A stretch of 64,000 bases of DNA from Flavobacterium anhuiense. GTDB taxonomy: Bacteria > Bacteroidota > Bacteroidia > Flavobacteriales > Flavobacteriaceae. Below the pieces are notes generated by a model, which saw only the letters and a program-made list of their open reading frames with translations, ran no database searches and had not been told where the DNA came from. A program made the position numbers and the translations under genes. Positions 15,736 through 24,381 of this stretch are shown here, piece after piece. The DNA lies in contig NZ_FMVC01000003.1 of the NCBI RefSeq assembly GCF_900101855.1, forward strand, positions 102,261 to 166,260. The letters are read 5' to 3'. Position 1 is the stretch's first letter, and every line of letters begins with the position of its first letter.

Positions 15736-16176
15736 CTATGCTCTTATTTGATTAATATGATGTTCTAAATGTTCAACATAATCGGTCATTAAAAACCTCA
15801 AATCTATTTCAGATCCGTCGGCCAAAATGATTTTGTAATCTAAAGCTTTTTCATCAACAGACTTCATTAATCTCACCATCTGTTTGTTTATGGTAAACCA
15901 CAATTGAGTCAGCTCCTGGATATCTATTTTTTGGTACTGATTTAAATTTACTAAATCCATTTGATTATATGGTCTGTGGCGATATGGTTTTTCTGCATAA
16001 TTAATCTCCGTAAAACGAACCAGATTATGAATTGCAGAATCTACCAAATGCCCTAAAATCTCTTTTTTAGACCATTTTCCAGGATTTTTTACTTCTAAAA
16101 TTTCATTGTTTATTGTCGGAATATAATTGACATTTTCGTTCAATAATTCTTCAAATTTAAGAATAGCGTTTTGCAT
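15736..16176 (-). CDS. DinB/YfiT-like metal-dependent four-helix protein
   Basis: This 146-residue protein has three spaced His in the DinB-fold pattern: KKEILGHLVDSAIHN near 37-52 and DYVEHLEHHINQIRA at the C-terminus. The fold binds a divalent metal and includes thiol transferases such as BshB2/BstA-type enzymes. It is 17 bp after a small membrane-protein gene in the same operon. Bacillithiol- or other thiol-dependent chemistry is possible but unproven. Confidence 0.82.
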   Translation of the reverse strand: MQNAILKFEELLNENVNYIPTINNEILEVKNPGKWSKKEILGHLVDSAIHNLVRFTEINYAEKPYRHRPYNQMDLVNLNQYQKIDIQELTQLWFTINKQMVRLMKSVDEKALDYKIILADGSEIDLRFLMTDYVEHLEHHINQIRA

Positions 16177-16193
16177 ATATTTTATTAAATTTC

Positions 16194-16445
16194 TTACTCA
16201 AATTTTCCTGTAAAAATTATAAATAATATCCAGAAAAACATTCCAACAAATCCATTTTTTTCGGCTGTTGTAAAACCATTTTTATCTATAATTTTATTTC
16301 TTTGATCTAAATAATATTCTAAATCTTTAGGATACTTTTCTTCAATGGCTGCATTTAAAAATCGAAAAAATAACCATCTGGATAAACCACCAATACCTAA
16401 TGTAAACCGTTTTACAGGTTCCATTATGATATGACCAATCATCAT
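16194..16445 (-). CDS. Small membrane-associated protein, unknown
   Basis: The 83-residue protein has a C-terminal hydrophobic segment (GFVGMFFWILFIIF) and an amphipathic N-terminus. Its ATG overlaps the TGA of the nucleoside phosphorylase gene by four bases (ATGA), which strongly supports it as a real, coupled gene. I do not recognise a family. Confidence 0.65.
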   Translation of the reverse strand: MMIGHIIMEPVKRFTLGIGGLSRWLFFRFLNAAIEEKYPKDLEYYLDQRNKIIDKNGFTTAEKNGFVGMFFWILFIIFTGKFE

Positions 16446-17314
16446 TTGTTTATTGCTAATTTATTCAATGTATAAGCAATCAATTCGTCAACAGCTTTGT
16501 ACGGATCTGCACTGAAAGTTCCAGAAGCACGATTGGCAATAATAGCGTTCAACGATAAAGCATTGTGTCCTAAAAGAGCAGAAAGTCCGTAGATTGCTGC
16601 TGTTTCCATTTCTAAATTAGTGATTTTAGTTTCGCTAAAACTAAAATTATCCATTTTATTATTTAATTCCTCATCTTGAATATTCAAACGCAAAACTCTT
16701 CCTTGCGGGCCATAAAATCCTCCAGCAGTTGCTGTAATTCCTTTAAAAATTCGATCAGATTCGATTAATTTTTCCAGTTTTTCAGAACATTGCGTCACAT
16801 AAGGTTTTCCTTTTTTAGGATCCCAATTGGTATGTTTTACAAATGCATCTTCAATTTCTGTAATTGAAACGTCGTCGATTAGGTAGGAGCGAAGCATATT
16901 GTCTAATCCCAAACCAAATTTCGACATTACAAAACTGTCAACTGGAATGTCTTCTTGCAGAGATCCCGAAGTTCCAATTCTGATAATGTTTAAAGAAGTT
17001 AATTTTTCTTTTGGCTCACGAGTTTTCAGATCAATATTTACCAAAGCGTCTAATTCGTTTAGCACAATATCAATATTATCAGGTCCAATTCCTGTAGAAA
17101 CTACAGAAATTCTTTTGCCTTTATAAATACCGGTTTGGGTTTTAAATTCTCTTTTTTGAGCAGAATATTCGATTGAATCGAAAAATTGAGTGATTTTTTC
17201 TACTCGGTTTTGGTCACCAACAAAAATAATGTCGTGTGCTATATGTTCAGGACGAAGGTTTAAGTGGTAAACGCTTCCATCTGGATTTAATATCAATTCT
17301 GAAGATTGTATCAT
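16442..17314 (-). CDS. Nucleoside phosphorylase (uridine phosphorylase-like)
   Basis: The enzyme would split a nucleoside with phosphate into base and ribose-1-phosphate. Family features in the 290-residue chain are FVGDQNRV near 31-38, RISVVSTGIGPDN, IIRIGTSGSLQ and the NLEMETAAIYGLSALLGH segment with the ribose-binding Met-Glu. It leads a tight operon with a small membrane protein, DinB, VOC and DUF4265 genes. The base specificity (uridine or purine) cannot be fixed by eye, and uridine-type seems more likely. Confidence 0.87.
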   Translation of the reverse strand: MIQSSELILNPDGSVYHLNLRPEHIAHDIIFVGDQNRVEKITQFFDSIEYSAQKREFKTQTGIYKGKRISVVSTGIGPDNIDIVLNELDALVNIDLKTREPKEKLTSLNIIRIGTSGSLQEDIPVDSFVMSKFGLGLDNMLRSYLIDDVSITEIEDAFVKHTNWDPKKGKPYVTQCSEKLEKLIESDRIFKGITATAGGFYGPQGRVLRLNIQDEELNNKMDNFSFSETKITNLEMETAAIYGLSALLGHNALSLNAIIANRASGTFSADPYKAVDELIAYTLNKLAINK

Positions 17315-17347
17315 TTTTTTTAAAGTTGCTAAGGTTATGAGATGCTA

Positions 17348-17365
17348 TCCCGATTGCTATCGGGA
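17348..17365. repeat. Dispersed palindrome TCCCGAT.GCTATCGGGA, copy 1
   Basis: This 18-bp palindrome with one mismatch recurs perfectly at 41809-41826 and 53195-53212, always in intergenic DNA. Confidence 0.85.
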
Positions 17366-17441
17366 CTAAGTTTTAAATCTAAATTTCAAAAAGAAAATTC
17401 CAAATTCCAATCTTAAATCTAAATTCTGAAATCTAAAATCA

Positions 17442-17774
17442 TTATCCACCTACACGTTTAGTTTTAAATCCTTTTTCTTTTAAGATTGCCATTATTTTAT
17501 CTCGGTAATCGCCTTGGATTATAATCGAATCGTCTTTAAAAGTTCCGCCAACGCTTAATTTGGTTTTGATTTCTTTGGCTAAGATTTTAAAATCTTCATC
17601 AGAACCTTCATAACCTTCAATAATAGTGGTTGGTTTTCCTTTTCTTTTTTCAAATTTACAAATCATAGGTTCCTTCTGAACGTAAAGAACGTGTTCTTGC
17701 TCTTCAACTTGTTCAGGCTCATTTGATTCAACATGATCTGGAAACAGATTCTTTAATTGATCTTTTAAGTCCAT
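17442..17774 (-). CDS. SUI1/eIF1-like translation factor (YciH family)
   Basis: The 110-residue protein has an acidic N-terminal tail and a SUI1 domain from about 38 (KFEKRKGKPTTIIEGYEG, LAKEIKTKLSVGGTFKDDSIIIQGDYRDKIMAILKEKGF). The basic GK loop and the GGT(F)K motif are the ribosome-binding signature of eIF1-type factors. Bacterial YciH proteins are thought to affect start-site fidelity or stress translation. It is monocistronic, set between repeats rich in GGAATTT. Confidence 0.88.
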   Translation of the reverse strand: MDLKDQLKNLFPDHVESNEPEQVEEQEHVLYVQKEPMICKFEKRKGKPTTIIEGYEGSDEDFKILAKEIKTKLSVGGTFKDDSIIIQGDYRDKIMAILKEKGFKTKRVGG

Positions 17775-17886
17775 ATTTTTTTATTCTAAAAATAAATTTT
17801 CAAGCATAAAGATATCTAAAAATTAAATTCCAAACCCCAAGAAAAACTTGGAATTTGGAATTTTTATATCTAGAAAATATTTAAGC

Positions 17887-18837
17887 TTATTTTTTGATTA
17901 AGCCTAACTCTACTAAACGTTCGTATAAGAACTCTCCAGCTGTAATATCTTCGTATTTCTTTGGGTTTTCTTCATCAATGCAATTTTCAAGACAATCCAA
18001 ACGCATATCGCTTACTGGGTGCATGAAAAACGGAATTGAATAACGTGAAGTTCCCCACAATTCTCTTGGCGGATTTACCACTTGGTGAATTGTAGATTTT
18101 AGTTTATTATTGGTGTGTCTAGACAACATATCACCAACATTGATTACCAATTCGTCATCTTCAGCAATGGCATCAATCCAATCGCCGTTGTGGTTTTGAA
18201 CTTGTAATCCTTTTCCTTGAGCTCCCATCAACAATGTAATCAAGTTGATATCACCGTGAGCCGCCGCACGAATGGCGTTTTCTGGCTCAGAAGTAATAGG
18301 AGGATAGTGGATTGGTCTTAAAATTGAGTTTCCTTCTTTTGCGTATTCATCAAAATAAAACTCATCTAAACCTAAATGTAAAGCCAAAGCTCTTAAAACA
18401 TAAACACCCGTTTTTTCCAATTTTTGGTACGCTTCTTTACCAACCGCATTAAAACGAGGCAATTCGGTAACTTCAACATTGTCTGGGTATTCAGAAGCCC
18501 ATCTTGAATCTTTGTCAACGTATTGGCCAAAATGCCAAAATTCTTTTAAATCTCCTTCTTTGCGTCCTTTAGCATGTTCTTTTCCAAAAGAAACATAACC
18601 TCTTTGTCCGCCGATTCCAGGAATTTCATATTTATGCTTAGTTTCTATTGGCAAGGCGAAGAAGTTTCTAATTTCGCCATAAAGTTCGTTTACCAATTGG
18701 TCATCAAGAAAATGACCTTTTAAGGCTACGAAGCCAATGTTTTCAAATGCACTGCCGATTTCATTTACAAATTTTTGTTTACGTTTCGGGTCGTCCGAAA
18801 GGAAATCACGTAAGTCTACACTAGGAATGTTTTGCAT
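17887..18837 (-). CDS. 2-oxoglutarate/Fe(II)-dependent oxygenase, isopenicillin-N-synthase family
   Basis: The 316-residue protein keeps the N-terminal DIOX_N region (IPSVDLRDFL...FENIGFVALKGH). The jelly-roll core has iron ligands H194, D196 (AAHGDINLITLL) and H251 (STIHQVVNP), and the 2OG- or substrate-binding pair R265/S267 (RYS). The substrate of this clade is not known. It is divergent from the branched-chain dehydrogenase gene, with a TACCTTTG -7 box (complement of 18891-18898) and a hairpin at 18863-18885 at the predicted mRNA 5' end. Confidence 0.87.
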   Translation of the reverse strand: MQNIPSVDLRDFLSDDPKRKQKFVNEIGSAFENIGFVALKGHFLDDQLVNELYGEIRNFFALPIETKHKYEIPGIGGQRGYVSFGKEHAKGRKEGDLKEFWHFGQYVDKDSRWASEYPDNVEVTELPRFNAVGKEAYQKLEKTGVYVLRALALHLGLDEFYFDEYAKEGNSILRPIHYPPITSEPENAIRAAAHGDINLITLLMGAQGKGLQVQNHNGDWIDAIAEDDELVINVGDMLSRHTNNKLKSTIHQVVNPPRELWGTSRYSIPFFMHPVSDMRLDCLENCIDEENPKKYEDITAGEFLYERLVELGLIKK

Positions 18838-18862
18838 ACTTTACATTTTTTATTTTAAAGAA

Positions 18863-18898
18863 GAAAGGTGTCATAAGTACCTTTCGCTAACAAAGGTA
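18863..18898 (-). promoter_or_regulatory. -7 box and 5' hairpin of the oxygenase gene
   Basis: The minus-strand box TACCTTTG (18891-18898) matches TAnnTTTG. Just downstream, GAAAGGT (18863-18869) and ACCTTTC (18879-18885) form a stem that would sit at the very start of the mRNA. Confidence 0.5.
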
Positions 18899-18994
18899 GA
18901 TAATATTTTAGAAAATAATCTTAAGCTCAGGCATTAAAAGCAGATTTCTGATTAAAATTTTATTTTATAATCTAATAAAACACCCGCAATTTGT

Positions 18995-19002
18995 TATATT
19001 TG
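18995..19002 (+). promoter_or_regulatory. -7 box of the E1 dehydrogenase gene
   Basis: TATATTTG lies 24 nt before the ATG. No clear TTTG -33 element is seen. Confidence 0.55.
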
Positions 19003-19026
19003 AAACACTAAAAAACAAAAAATTAC

Positions 19027-21003
19027 ATGATCTTTTACCGCCAAAACCTGACTGACGCGCAATTATTAGATTTATATAAAAAAATATTAAAACCACGACT
19101 GATCGAAGAAAAGATGCTTATCTTGATTCGACAAGGAAAAGTTTCCAAATGGTTTTCTGGAATAGGACAAGAAGCCATTGCTGTTGGGGTAACAGCTGTT
19201 TTAGATCCGTCTGAATATGTGCTTCCAATGCACCGAAATCTTGGTGTTTTCACAACTAGAGAAATTCCGCTTCACCGTCTATTCTCGCAATGGCAAGGAA
19301 AAGCAAACGGTTTTACAAAGGGAAGAGATAGAAGTTTTCACTTTGGAACGCAAGAATATAATATCATTGGAATGATTTCGCATTTGGGACCTCAGTTAGG
19401 AATTGCTGACGGAATCGCTCTTGCGAACAAACTTCAAGACAATAAAAAAATTACCGCTGTTTTTACCGGAGAAGGCGCCACAAGTGAAGGCGATTTTCAT
19501 GAAGCTCTAAATATTGCAGCTGTTTGGAAACTGCCTGTAATGTTTGTTATTGAAAATAATGGTTACGGACTTTCAACGCCAACCAACGAACAATATGCTT
19601 GTGAAAATCTTGCCGATAAAGGAATTGGTTACGGAATTGAAAGCTGGATTATTGACGGAAATAATATTGTAGAAATTTACAATAAACTGTCTCAGCTAAA
19701 GAAAGAAATGCAGGAAGATCCGCGTCCGATTTTATTGGAATTTAAAACTTTCAGAATGCGCGGGCATGAAGAGGCGAGCGGTACAAAATATGTTCCTCAG
19801 GATTTAATGGATCAATGGGAACTGAGAGATCCTGTTACGAATTACAGAAAATATTTGACCGAAAACGGAATTCTAACGGTTGAATTAGATGAACAATTTC
19901 ATGCCCAAATAAAACAGGAAATCGATGAAAATTGGACGATAGCAAATGCCGAACCTGAAATTGAACCAACTTATAGCGGAGAATTAGATGATGTTTATGA
20001 AGAGTTTCAATATGAGGAATATAGTCCTAATTCTGAATCAGAAAATATTCGTTTTATAGATGCCATCAGAAATAGTTTAGAGCAGTCCATGTGGCGCCAT
20101 AAAAACCTCGTGATTATGGGACAGGATATTGCTGAATATGGAGGAGCTTTTAAAATTACAGAGGGTTTTGTTGATGCTTTTGGAAAAGACAGAATACGCA
20201 ATACGCCAATCTGCGAAAGTGCCGTAATTTCAACCGGAATGGGACTTTCTATAAATGGTTATAAAGCAATTGTAGAAATGCAATTTGCTGATTTTGTTTC
20301 GTCTGGTTTTAATCCGATAGTAAATCTTTTGGCTAAATCTCATTATCGCTGGGGCGAAAAAGCCGATGTTGTCGTTCGCATGCCTTGCGGCGGAGGAACT
20401 CAGGCTGGACCATTTCACTCCCAAACCAATGAGGCTTGGTTTACTAAAACTCCAGGTTTAAAAGTTGTTTATCCAGCATTTCCTTATGATGCTAAAGGAC
20501 TTTTGAATACTGCAATCAACGATCCGAATCCTGTTTTATTCTTCGAACATAAATTATTATACCGCAGTATTTATCAAGATGTTCCAAAGGACTATTATAC
20601 TATTCCTTTAGGTAAAGCCGCTTTAGTAAAAGAAGGAAAATCGGTAACGATTATTGCTTTTGGAGCAACTGTTCATTGGGCTTTAGACACTTTATCGCAA
20701 CATCCAGAAATTGATGCTGATGTAATCGATTTAAGAACTTTACAGCCTTTAGACACTGAAACTATTTTTGCTTCGGTTAAAAAAACAGGAAGAGCTATAA
20801 TCTACCAAGAAGACACTATGTTTGGCGGAATCGCAAGTGATATTTCGGCTTTAATTATGGAAAATTGCTTCGAATATCTAGATGCTCCTGTAAAACGTGT
20901 AGCAAGTTTAGATTCTCCAATACCTTTTACAAAAGCACTTGAAGATCAGTTTTTGCCAAGAAATAGATTTGAACAAGCTCTGAAAGAGTTATTAGAATAT
21001 TAA
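19027..21003 (+). CDS. Branched-chain 2-oxoacid dehydrogenase E1, fused alpha and beta subunits
   Basis: E1 decarboxylates 2-oxoacids from Val, Leu and Ile with thiamine diphosphate and passes the acyl group to E2. The 658-residue chain joins both subunits. E1 alpha (about 1-325) has GIGQEAIAVG, RSFHFGTQEYNI and the ThDP-binding GEGATSEGDFHEALNIAAVW...IENNGYG. E1 beta (about 345-658) has RFIDAIRNSLEQSM, GQDIAEYGGAFKITEGF, MQFADFV and IYQEDTMFGGI. A fused E1 of this kind is usual in Bacteroidota. No E2 or E3 gene is adjacent, so the complex partners are encoded elsewhere. Confidence 0.9.
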   Translation: MIFYRQNLTDAQLLDLYKKILKPRLIEEKMLILIRQGKVSKWFSGIGQEAIAVGVTAVLDPSEYVLPMHRNLGVFTTREIPLHRLFSQWQGKANGFTKGRDRSFHFGTQEYNIIGMISHLGPQLGIADGIALANKLQDNKKITAVFTGEGATSEGDFHEALNIAAVWKLPVMFVIENNGYGLSTPTNEQYACENLADKGIGYGIESWIIDGNNIVEIYNKLSQLKKEMQEDPRPILLEFKTFRMRGHEEASGTKYVPQDLMDQWELRDPVTNYRKYLTENGILTVELDEQFHAQIKQEIDENWTIANAEPEIEPTYSGELDDVYEEFQYEEYSPNSESENIRFIDAIRNSLEQSMWRHKNLVIMGQDIAEYGGAFKITEGFVDAFGKDRIRNTPICESAVISTGMGLSINGYKAIVEMQFADFVSSGFNPIVNLLAKSHYRWGEKADVVVRMPCGGGTQAGPFHSQTNEAWFTKTPGLKVVYPAFPYDAKGLLNTAINDPNPVLFFEHKLLYRSIYQDVPKDYYTIPLGKAALVKEGKSVTIIAFGATVHWALDTLSQHPEIDADVIDLRTLQPLDTETIFASVKKTGRAIIYQEDTMFGGIASDISALIMENCFEYLDAPVKRVASLDSPIPFTKALEDQFLPRNRFEQALKELLEY

Positions 21004-21016
21004 AATATAAAATCTA

Positions 21017-21147
21017 AACACATAGAAACATAGAATTTTAGAATCTAAAAAAGGCGTTTCACTAATTTAAAACACAGAGCTATGTGTTAGAAACTAGTTT
21101 CTTTTTAATTCTCTTTTTTCAATAACAATCCTATGTTTCTATGTGTT
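21017..21147. repeat. Long-range 17-bp inverted repeat
   Basis: AACACATAGAAACATAG (21017-21033) and its exact complement (21131-21147) are 97 bp apart in the gap between convergent genes. A third partial copy (CTATGTGTT, near 21080) lies between them. Confidence 0.7.
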
Positions 21148-21155
21148 AAAAAATT

Positions 21156-22127
21156 TTAGATTACCACAACTAGACGTCTTCCATCAGGAACTTCTTCATT
21201 CCACATTTTTTCTATATCTGATAAATTCACTGTTTCAATATTTACTTTTAGTATATTTTTTGACACTAAAAGAAACATTTCAGGAAGTATTTCAGAAAAT
21301 AATAGTTTGACTTCCTCTTTTGACCAGCTTCCCAATCCAGAACCAGATAATTGAAGATCAACACTTCGCAAAATCTGAGCCGATAATTGAATCGTATCTC
21401 CAGACATTGAGCCAACAGAAACATATCGGGTTTTATATGTAAAATTTCCGTTTCCTTTTAAAACCGAAAGAATTAGTTCTGCAGAATGTCCCCATAAATA
21501 ATCTATTACAATATCTATTGGAGTATTTTTATGGATTTCTTTTAACTGAGAAATAAAAGATTCGTCATCTTGTTTTAAGGAAATAATTTCATTGGCACCC
21601 AATTCTAAAAGACTTTCAAGCGATTTTTCATTTCTTCCTGTAACAATAATGTTTTTAGCTCCATAATGCTTTGCAATTTGAGCAGCCATTTGTCCCGTAA
21701 AACCAGTTGCTCCATTAATTAAAACCGTTTCTCCCGGTTTTATTCCCGCTCTAAAACGAATTGCCATTGCCGAACCAGCGACTGCATTCGGCATTGCCGC
21801 GGCTGTTGCATTATCAATTCCGTCTGGCAAAGCTACCATTCGATTTTTCTCTACAAGTGCTTTTTCTGCGATTGTTCCAGAGATTCCGCGAGCGTAAACT
21901 CTTGTTCCGTTTTCTAGAACTCCGATTCCGTCGCTTCCGACTATAAATCCGTTTTGATTTTCTTTTTCTGACGAATAATGATCTCCGCTGGCAATTCCTT
22001 TATCCAAATTGGTAATGGCTACGGCTTTTACAGAAACTAAAACTTCATTTTCATTTGATGCAATTGGTTCTGGAAATTCTGCATATTTTGGCAATTCGCC
22101 TTTTTTATAAACTACTGCTGCTTTCAT
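21156..22127 (-). CDS. Zinc-independent MDR oxidoreductase (quinone oxidoreductase-like)
   Basis: The 323-residue medium-chain dehydrogenase has a GroES-like N-terminus and a Rossmann motif GATGFTGQMAAQIAKHYGA. The catalytic-zinc Cys/His ligands are absent, which places it with quinone oxidoreductase (QOR)-type NADPH reductases. The substrate is unknown. It follows a Crp/Fnr regulator gene on the same strand, and a perfect GATAAC/GTTATC palindrome sits 21 nt before its -7 box, so I infer regulation by that neighbour. Confidence 0.85.
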   Translation of the reverse strand: MKAAVVYKKGELPKYAEFPEPIASNENEVLVSVKAVAITNLDKGIASGDHYSSEKENQNGFIVGSDGIGVLENGTRVYARGISGTIAEKALVEKNRMVALPDGIDNATAAAMPNAVAGSAMAIRFRAGIKPGETVLINGATGFTGQMAAQIAKHYGAKNIIVTGRNEKSLESLLELGANEIISLKQDDESFISQLKEIHKNTPIDIVIDYLWGHSAELILSVLKGNGNFTYKTRYVSVGSMSGDTIQLSAQILRSVDLQLSGSGLGSWSKEEVKLLFSEILPEMFLLVSKNILKVNIETVNLSDIEKMWNEEVPDGRRLVVVI

Positions 22128-22147
22128 AATTATTTAATTTTATGAAG

Positions 22148-22192
22148 CAAAATTATAAAGTCGTATATGGGCAAACGATAACATTTGTTATC
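22148..22192 (-). promoter_or_regulatory. MDR promoter with perfect 16-bp palindrome
   Basis: On the minus strand TAATTTTG (complement of 22148-22155) is the -7 box. The palindrome at 22177-22192 (GATAAC, 4 nt, GTTATC) ends 21 nt before it. This spacing equals that of the two Crp/Fnr-type sites at 2876 and 3503. Confidence 0.6.
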
Positions 22193-22248
22193 AAATTTTC
22201 TTTAAATAATATAAAGTTATATAAGCTAATTTAAGTTTGGCTTTTCAA

Positions 22249-22824
22249 CTATTTTTTATTTGCTAATTTGCTTTTTAGTCTGCTTAAATGTACAGTAGTT
22301 ATTCCTAAATAAGAAGCGATATAATGTTGCGGAACACGCATTATGATTTGAGGTCTTTCTTTAATTAAGTTAGTATATCGCTCTACAGGAGAATTTTTTA
22401 TGAACGAAACAAAATATTTCATATAATTAAAAGTACGCTCAAAAAGCATATTAATTAGACTATCCCTTAATTCTGGTATTTCTTTGATTTCTTCGAGAAT
22501 TTTATCCAAATCGTTTTTATGAATCCACCACAAAATTGAAGGCTCAATTGTTTCTATATTTGTTGGACTTGGAAGTTTCTTCATAAAACTTTCGATAGAA
22601 GCAACGCTCTGATTTTCGAAAAAGAATTGCGTAGTCAGATCTTTTCCGTTATTGTTAAACCAAACCCGAATACAGCCTTTTTCTATGATATAAAGTTTCT
22701 TTGAAACTTCGCCTTCTTCTAAAAGCGTAGTTTTTGCAGTAACTTCAAGACGGCTGAAATAACCAATATATTCGTTCCATTTCTCATCAGTTAAAGGGAA
22801 TTTATTTCGGAATTGATTGAACAT
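22249..22824 (-). CDS. Crp/Fnr family transcriptional regulator
   Basis: The 191-residue protein has a cNMP-binding-type beta roll (LEEGEVSKKLYIIEKGCIRVWFNNNGKDLTTQFFFENQSVASIESF), a dimer helix, and a winged helix-turn-helix (RVPQHYIASYLGITTVHLSRLKSKL). Typical cAMP-binding residues are not evident. It is the last gene of a leftward set with two unknown genes and lies just before the MDR oxidoreductase gene, whose promoter carries a dyad at the expected activator position. Confidence 0.88.
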   Translation of the reverse strand: MFNQFRNKFPLTDEKWNEYIGYFSRLEVTAKTTLLEEGEVSKKLYIIEKGCIRVWFNNNGKDLTTQFFFENQSVASIESFMKKLPSPTNIETIEPSILWWIHKNDLDKILEEIKEIPELRDSLINMLFERTFNYMKYFVSFIKNSPVERYTNLIKERPQIIMRVPQHYIASYLGITTVHLSRLKSKLANKK

Positions 22825-22833
22825 ATTTTCAAA

Positions 22834-23256
22834 TTATAAGTTCCAAAAATAGGTTACAGCTTTTATCAAAATTACTATTCCAATAAAATAATAAATCGCA
22901 TAAAATCCAATATCCAGTGAGTTAAATAAAAGTATGAAAGAGAGATATGGATAGCTGTCAACAAGCATTATGTAAATCCTATTTATTTTTAAATCTTTAA
23001 ATTCATAAAGAATAAATTTATGCTTAGCATCATCAAAATATTTTAAATTTAAAATTGATGCAACTATTCCAAAAGCGCTAAAACTGTAAAAAGTAATATC
23101 ATTAAATGACTGAAAAAATAAAGAATATAAAGTCAATATGTTTATAAAAAAAAGAATAGACAAAAATCTTGCAGTTGAAGATTCAGCCGAAGTCTTATTT
23201 GTTTCCGAAATAATTTCATAAGTACGAAAGTACAGATAATGGTATGCTTTAGTCAT
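22834..23256 (-). CDS. Four-segment membrane protein, unknown
   Basis: The 140-residue protein has hydrophobic segments at about 30-48, 53-68, 95-112 and 116-136. The N-terminal 25 residues are polar and cytoplasmic-like. No family is recognised. It lies 5 bp after the gene at 23262-23669 and 9 bp before the Crp/Fnr gene, so all three are probably one transcript. Confidence 0.6.
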   Translation of the reverse strand: MTKAYHYLYFRTYEIISETNKTSAESSTARFLSILFFINILTLYSLFFQSFNDITFYSFSAFGIVASILNLKYFDDAKHKFILYEFKDLKINRIYIMLVDSYPYLSFILLFNSLDIGFYAIYYFIGIVILIKAVTYFWNL

Positions 23257-23261
23257 TATTG

Positions 23262-23669
23262 TTATTTAGAATCCGATTCCACTTCAAACAATTGCACCTG
23301 ATTTTTCAATCGGTCAATTAATAAATTCATCATTCTTTTATTTAGATCAGAAGAATTTTTAATATAAGTATTGTATTCATCTACTGTAAAAAGCGCCATT
23401 ACGATTCCTTTTAATGAATTTCTGAATTTAATGTCTTTTTGAATAGAATTCTCGATTGTCTGCAATTTCTTTTCAACCGAATAAGAATAAAAATCGGGTT
23501 TGTTTTTGTTTACGTAATTGATAAAAACGGCAATGAACAAGTCGTTTTGAAGTTTTAAAATCGGCCTGATGGTCTGGTTTTGAAAGATCTCATCGGCTGA
23601 AGATTGAGCACTTACGGTTCCTAAAGTTTCGCCTCTGAATTCTTTTAAAAAAGTGTCTCTATCTTCCAT
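23262..23669 (-). CDS. Unknown soluble helical protein
   Basis: The 135-residue protein is soluble and rich in helix-forming residues (RPILKLQNDLFIAVFINYVNKNKP, LKGIVMALFTVDEYNTYIKN, LNKRMMNLLIDRLKNQVQLFEV). There is no signal peptide and no recognised domain. It is first in the set leading to the Crp/Fnr regulator. The membrane protein downstream may be its partner, but nothing in the sequence proves it. Confidence 0.6.
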   Translation of the reverse strand: MEDRDTFLKEFRGETLGTVSAQSSADEIFQNQTIRPILKLQNDLFIAVFINYVNKNKPDFYSYSVEKKLQTIENSIQKDIKFRNSLKGIVMALFTVDEYNTYIKNSSDLNKRMMNLLIDRLKNQVQLFEVESDSK

Positions 23670-23751
23670 TGGGGTTTGTTTTTAGTTTTCTTTAAAGTTA
23701 AAGAAATAATCCCACAGTAAAAACCTATTTTTGTTTTTCTAAAAATAAATT

Positions 23752-24171
23752 ATGCGATTATTTCTGTTTGTATGCTTATTATTAGCTTCTTGCAATTCGA
23801 AAGAAGATAAAGAAAAATATAACCGTCAATTATATCGCGCTGTAAATAATAAAGATACAGCGGTTTTGGACATTCACATAAATGACAAACGTTTTTATGG
23901 ACGCTACGAAATTTCACATTACGGAACCGGAAAAGATTCTGGCGACGTGAGAGGTGACTTTAGAGGCGATACGCTGAGAGGCGATTTCCATTATATTTCT
24001 TTTGGGGGCGGATGGAAAAGAGTCCCTTTGACGCTTTTAAAGAAAGATGGCAAGCTTTATTTAGGAAAAGGAGTTATCGGAACGTATTTCAATCTTCCGT
24101 GTTATGTTCCAGAAGTTCCTATTGAGTATAATAATCCAGAGTTTCTTTTTGAAAGGATAGAGGAGAAGTAA
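23752..24171 (+). CDS. Predicted lipoprotein, unknown
   Basis: The signal MRLFLFVCLLLASC has a lipobox with Cys14. The mature part is beta-rich with a GDVRGDFRGDTLRGDFHYISFGGGW stretch of evenly spaced Gly-Asp turns. It ends near a repeat-rich gap. No family is recognised. Small lipoproteins of this kind are frequent in Flavobacteria. Confidence 0.68.
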   Translation: MRLFLFVCLLLASCNSKEDKEKYNRQLYRAVNNKDTAVLDIHINDKRFYGRYEISHYGTGKDSGDVRGDFRGDTLRGDFHYISFGGGWKRVPLTLLKKDGKLYLGKGVIGTYFNLPCYVPEVPIEYNNPEFLFERIEEK

Positions 24172-24199
24172 ATATTATAAAATTCCAAATTTTAAATTA

Positions 24200-24236
24200 C
24201 TTCGCCTATTCGCTATCGCTCGGGTCCAAATTCCAA
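24200..24236. repeat. 37-bp dispersed repeat, copy 1
   Basis: These 37 bp (from CTTCGCCTATTCG to CCAAATTCCAA) occur again, exactly, in inverted orientation at 59278-59314 inside the hisG-hisD gap. A GCAAAG-rich heptad-like tract follows at 24255-24375. It has an internal inverted repeat around GCAAAGTTCGCAAAG, and similar blocks flank the second copy. Confidence 0.85.
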
Positions 24237-24381
24237 ACTTGAATTACTTTGTGTATTTTACCGCAATGCACGCAAAGTTCTTTTATAAGTTAGACTTACT
24301 AAAAACGCAAAGTTCGCAAAGCTTTGTCTAAAAAACTTTGCGAACCTTGCGTAAATCTTTGCGAACTTTGCGGTTAAAAAT

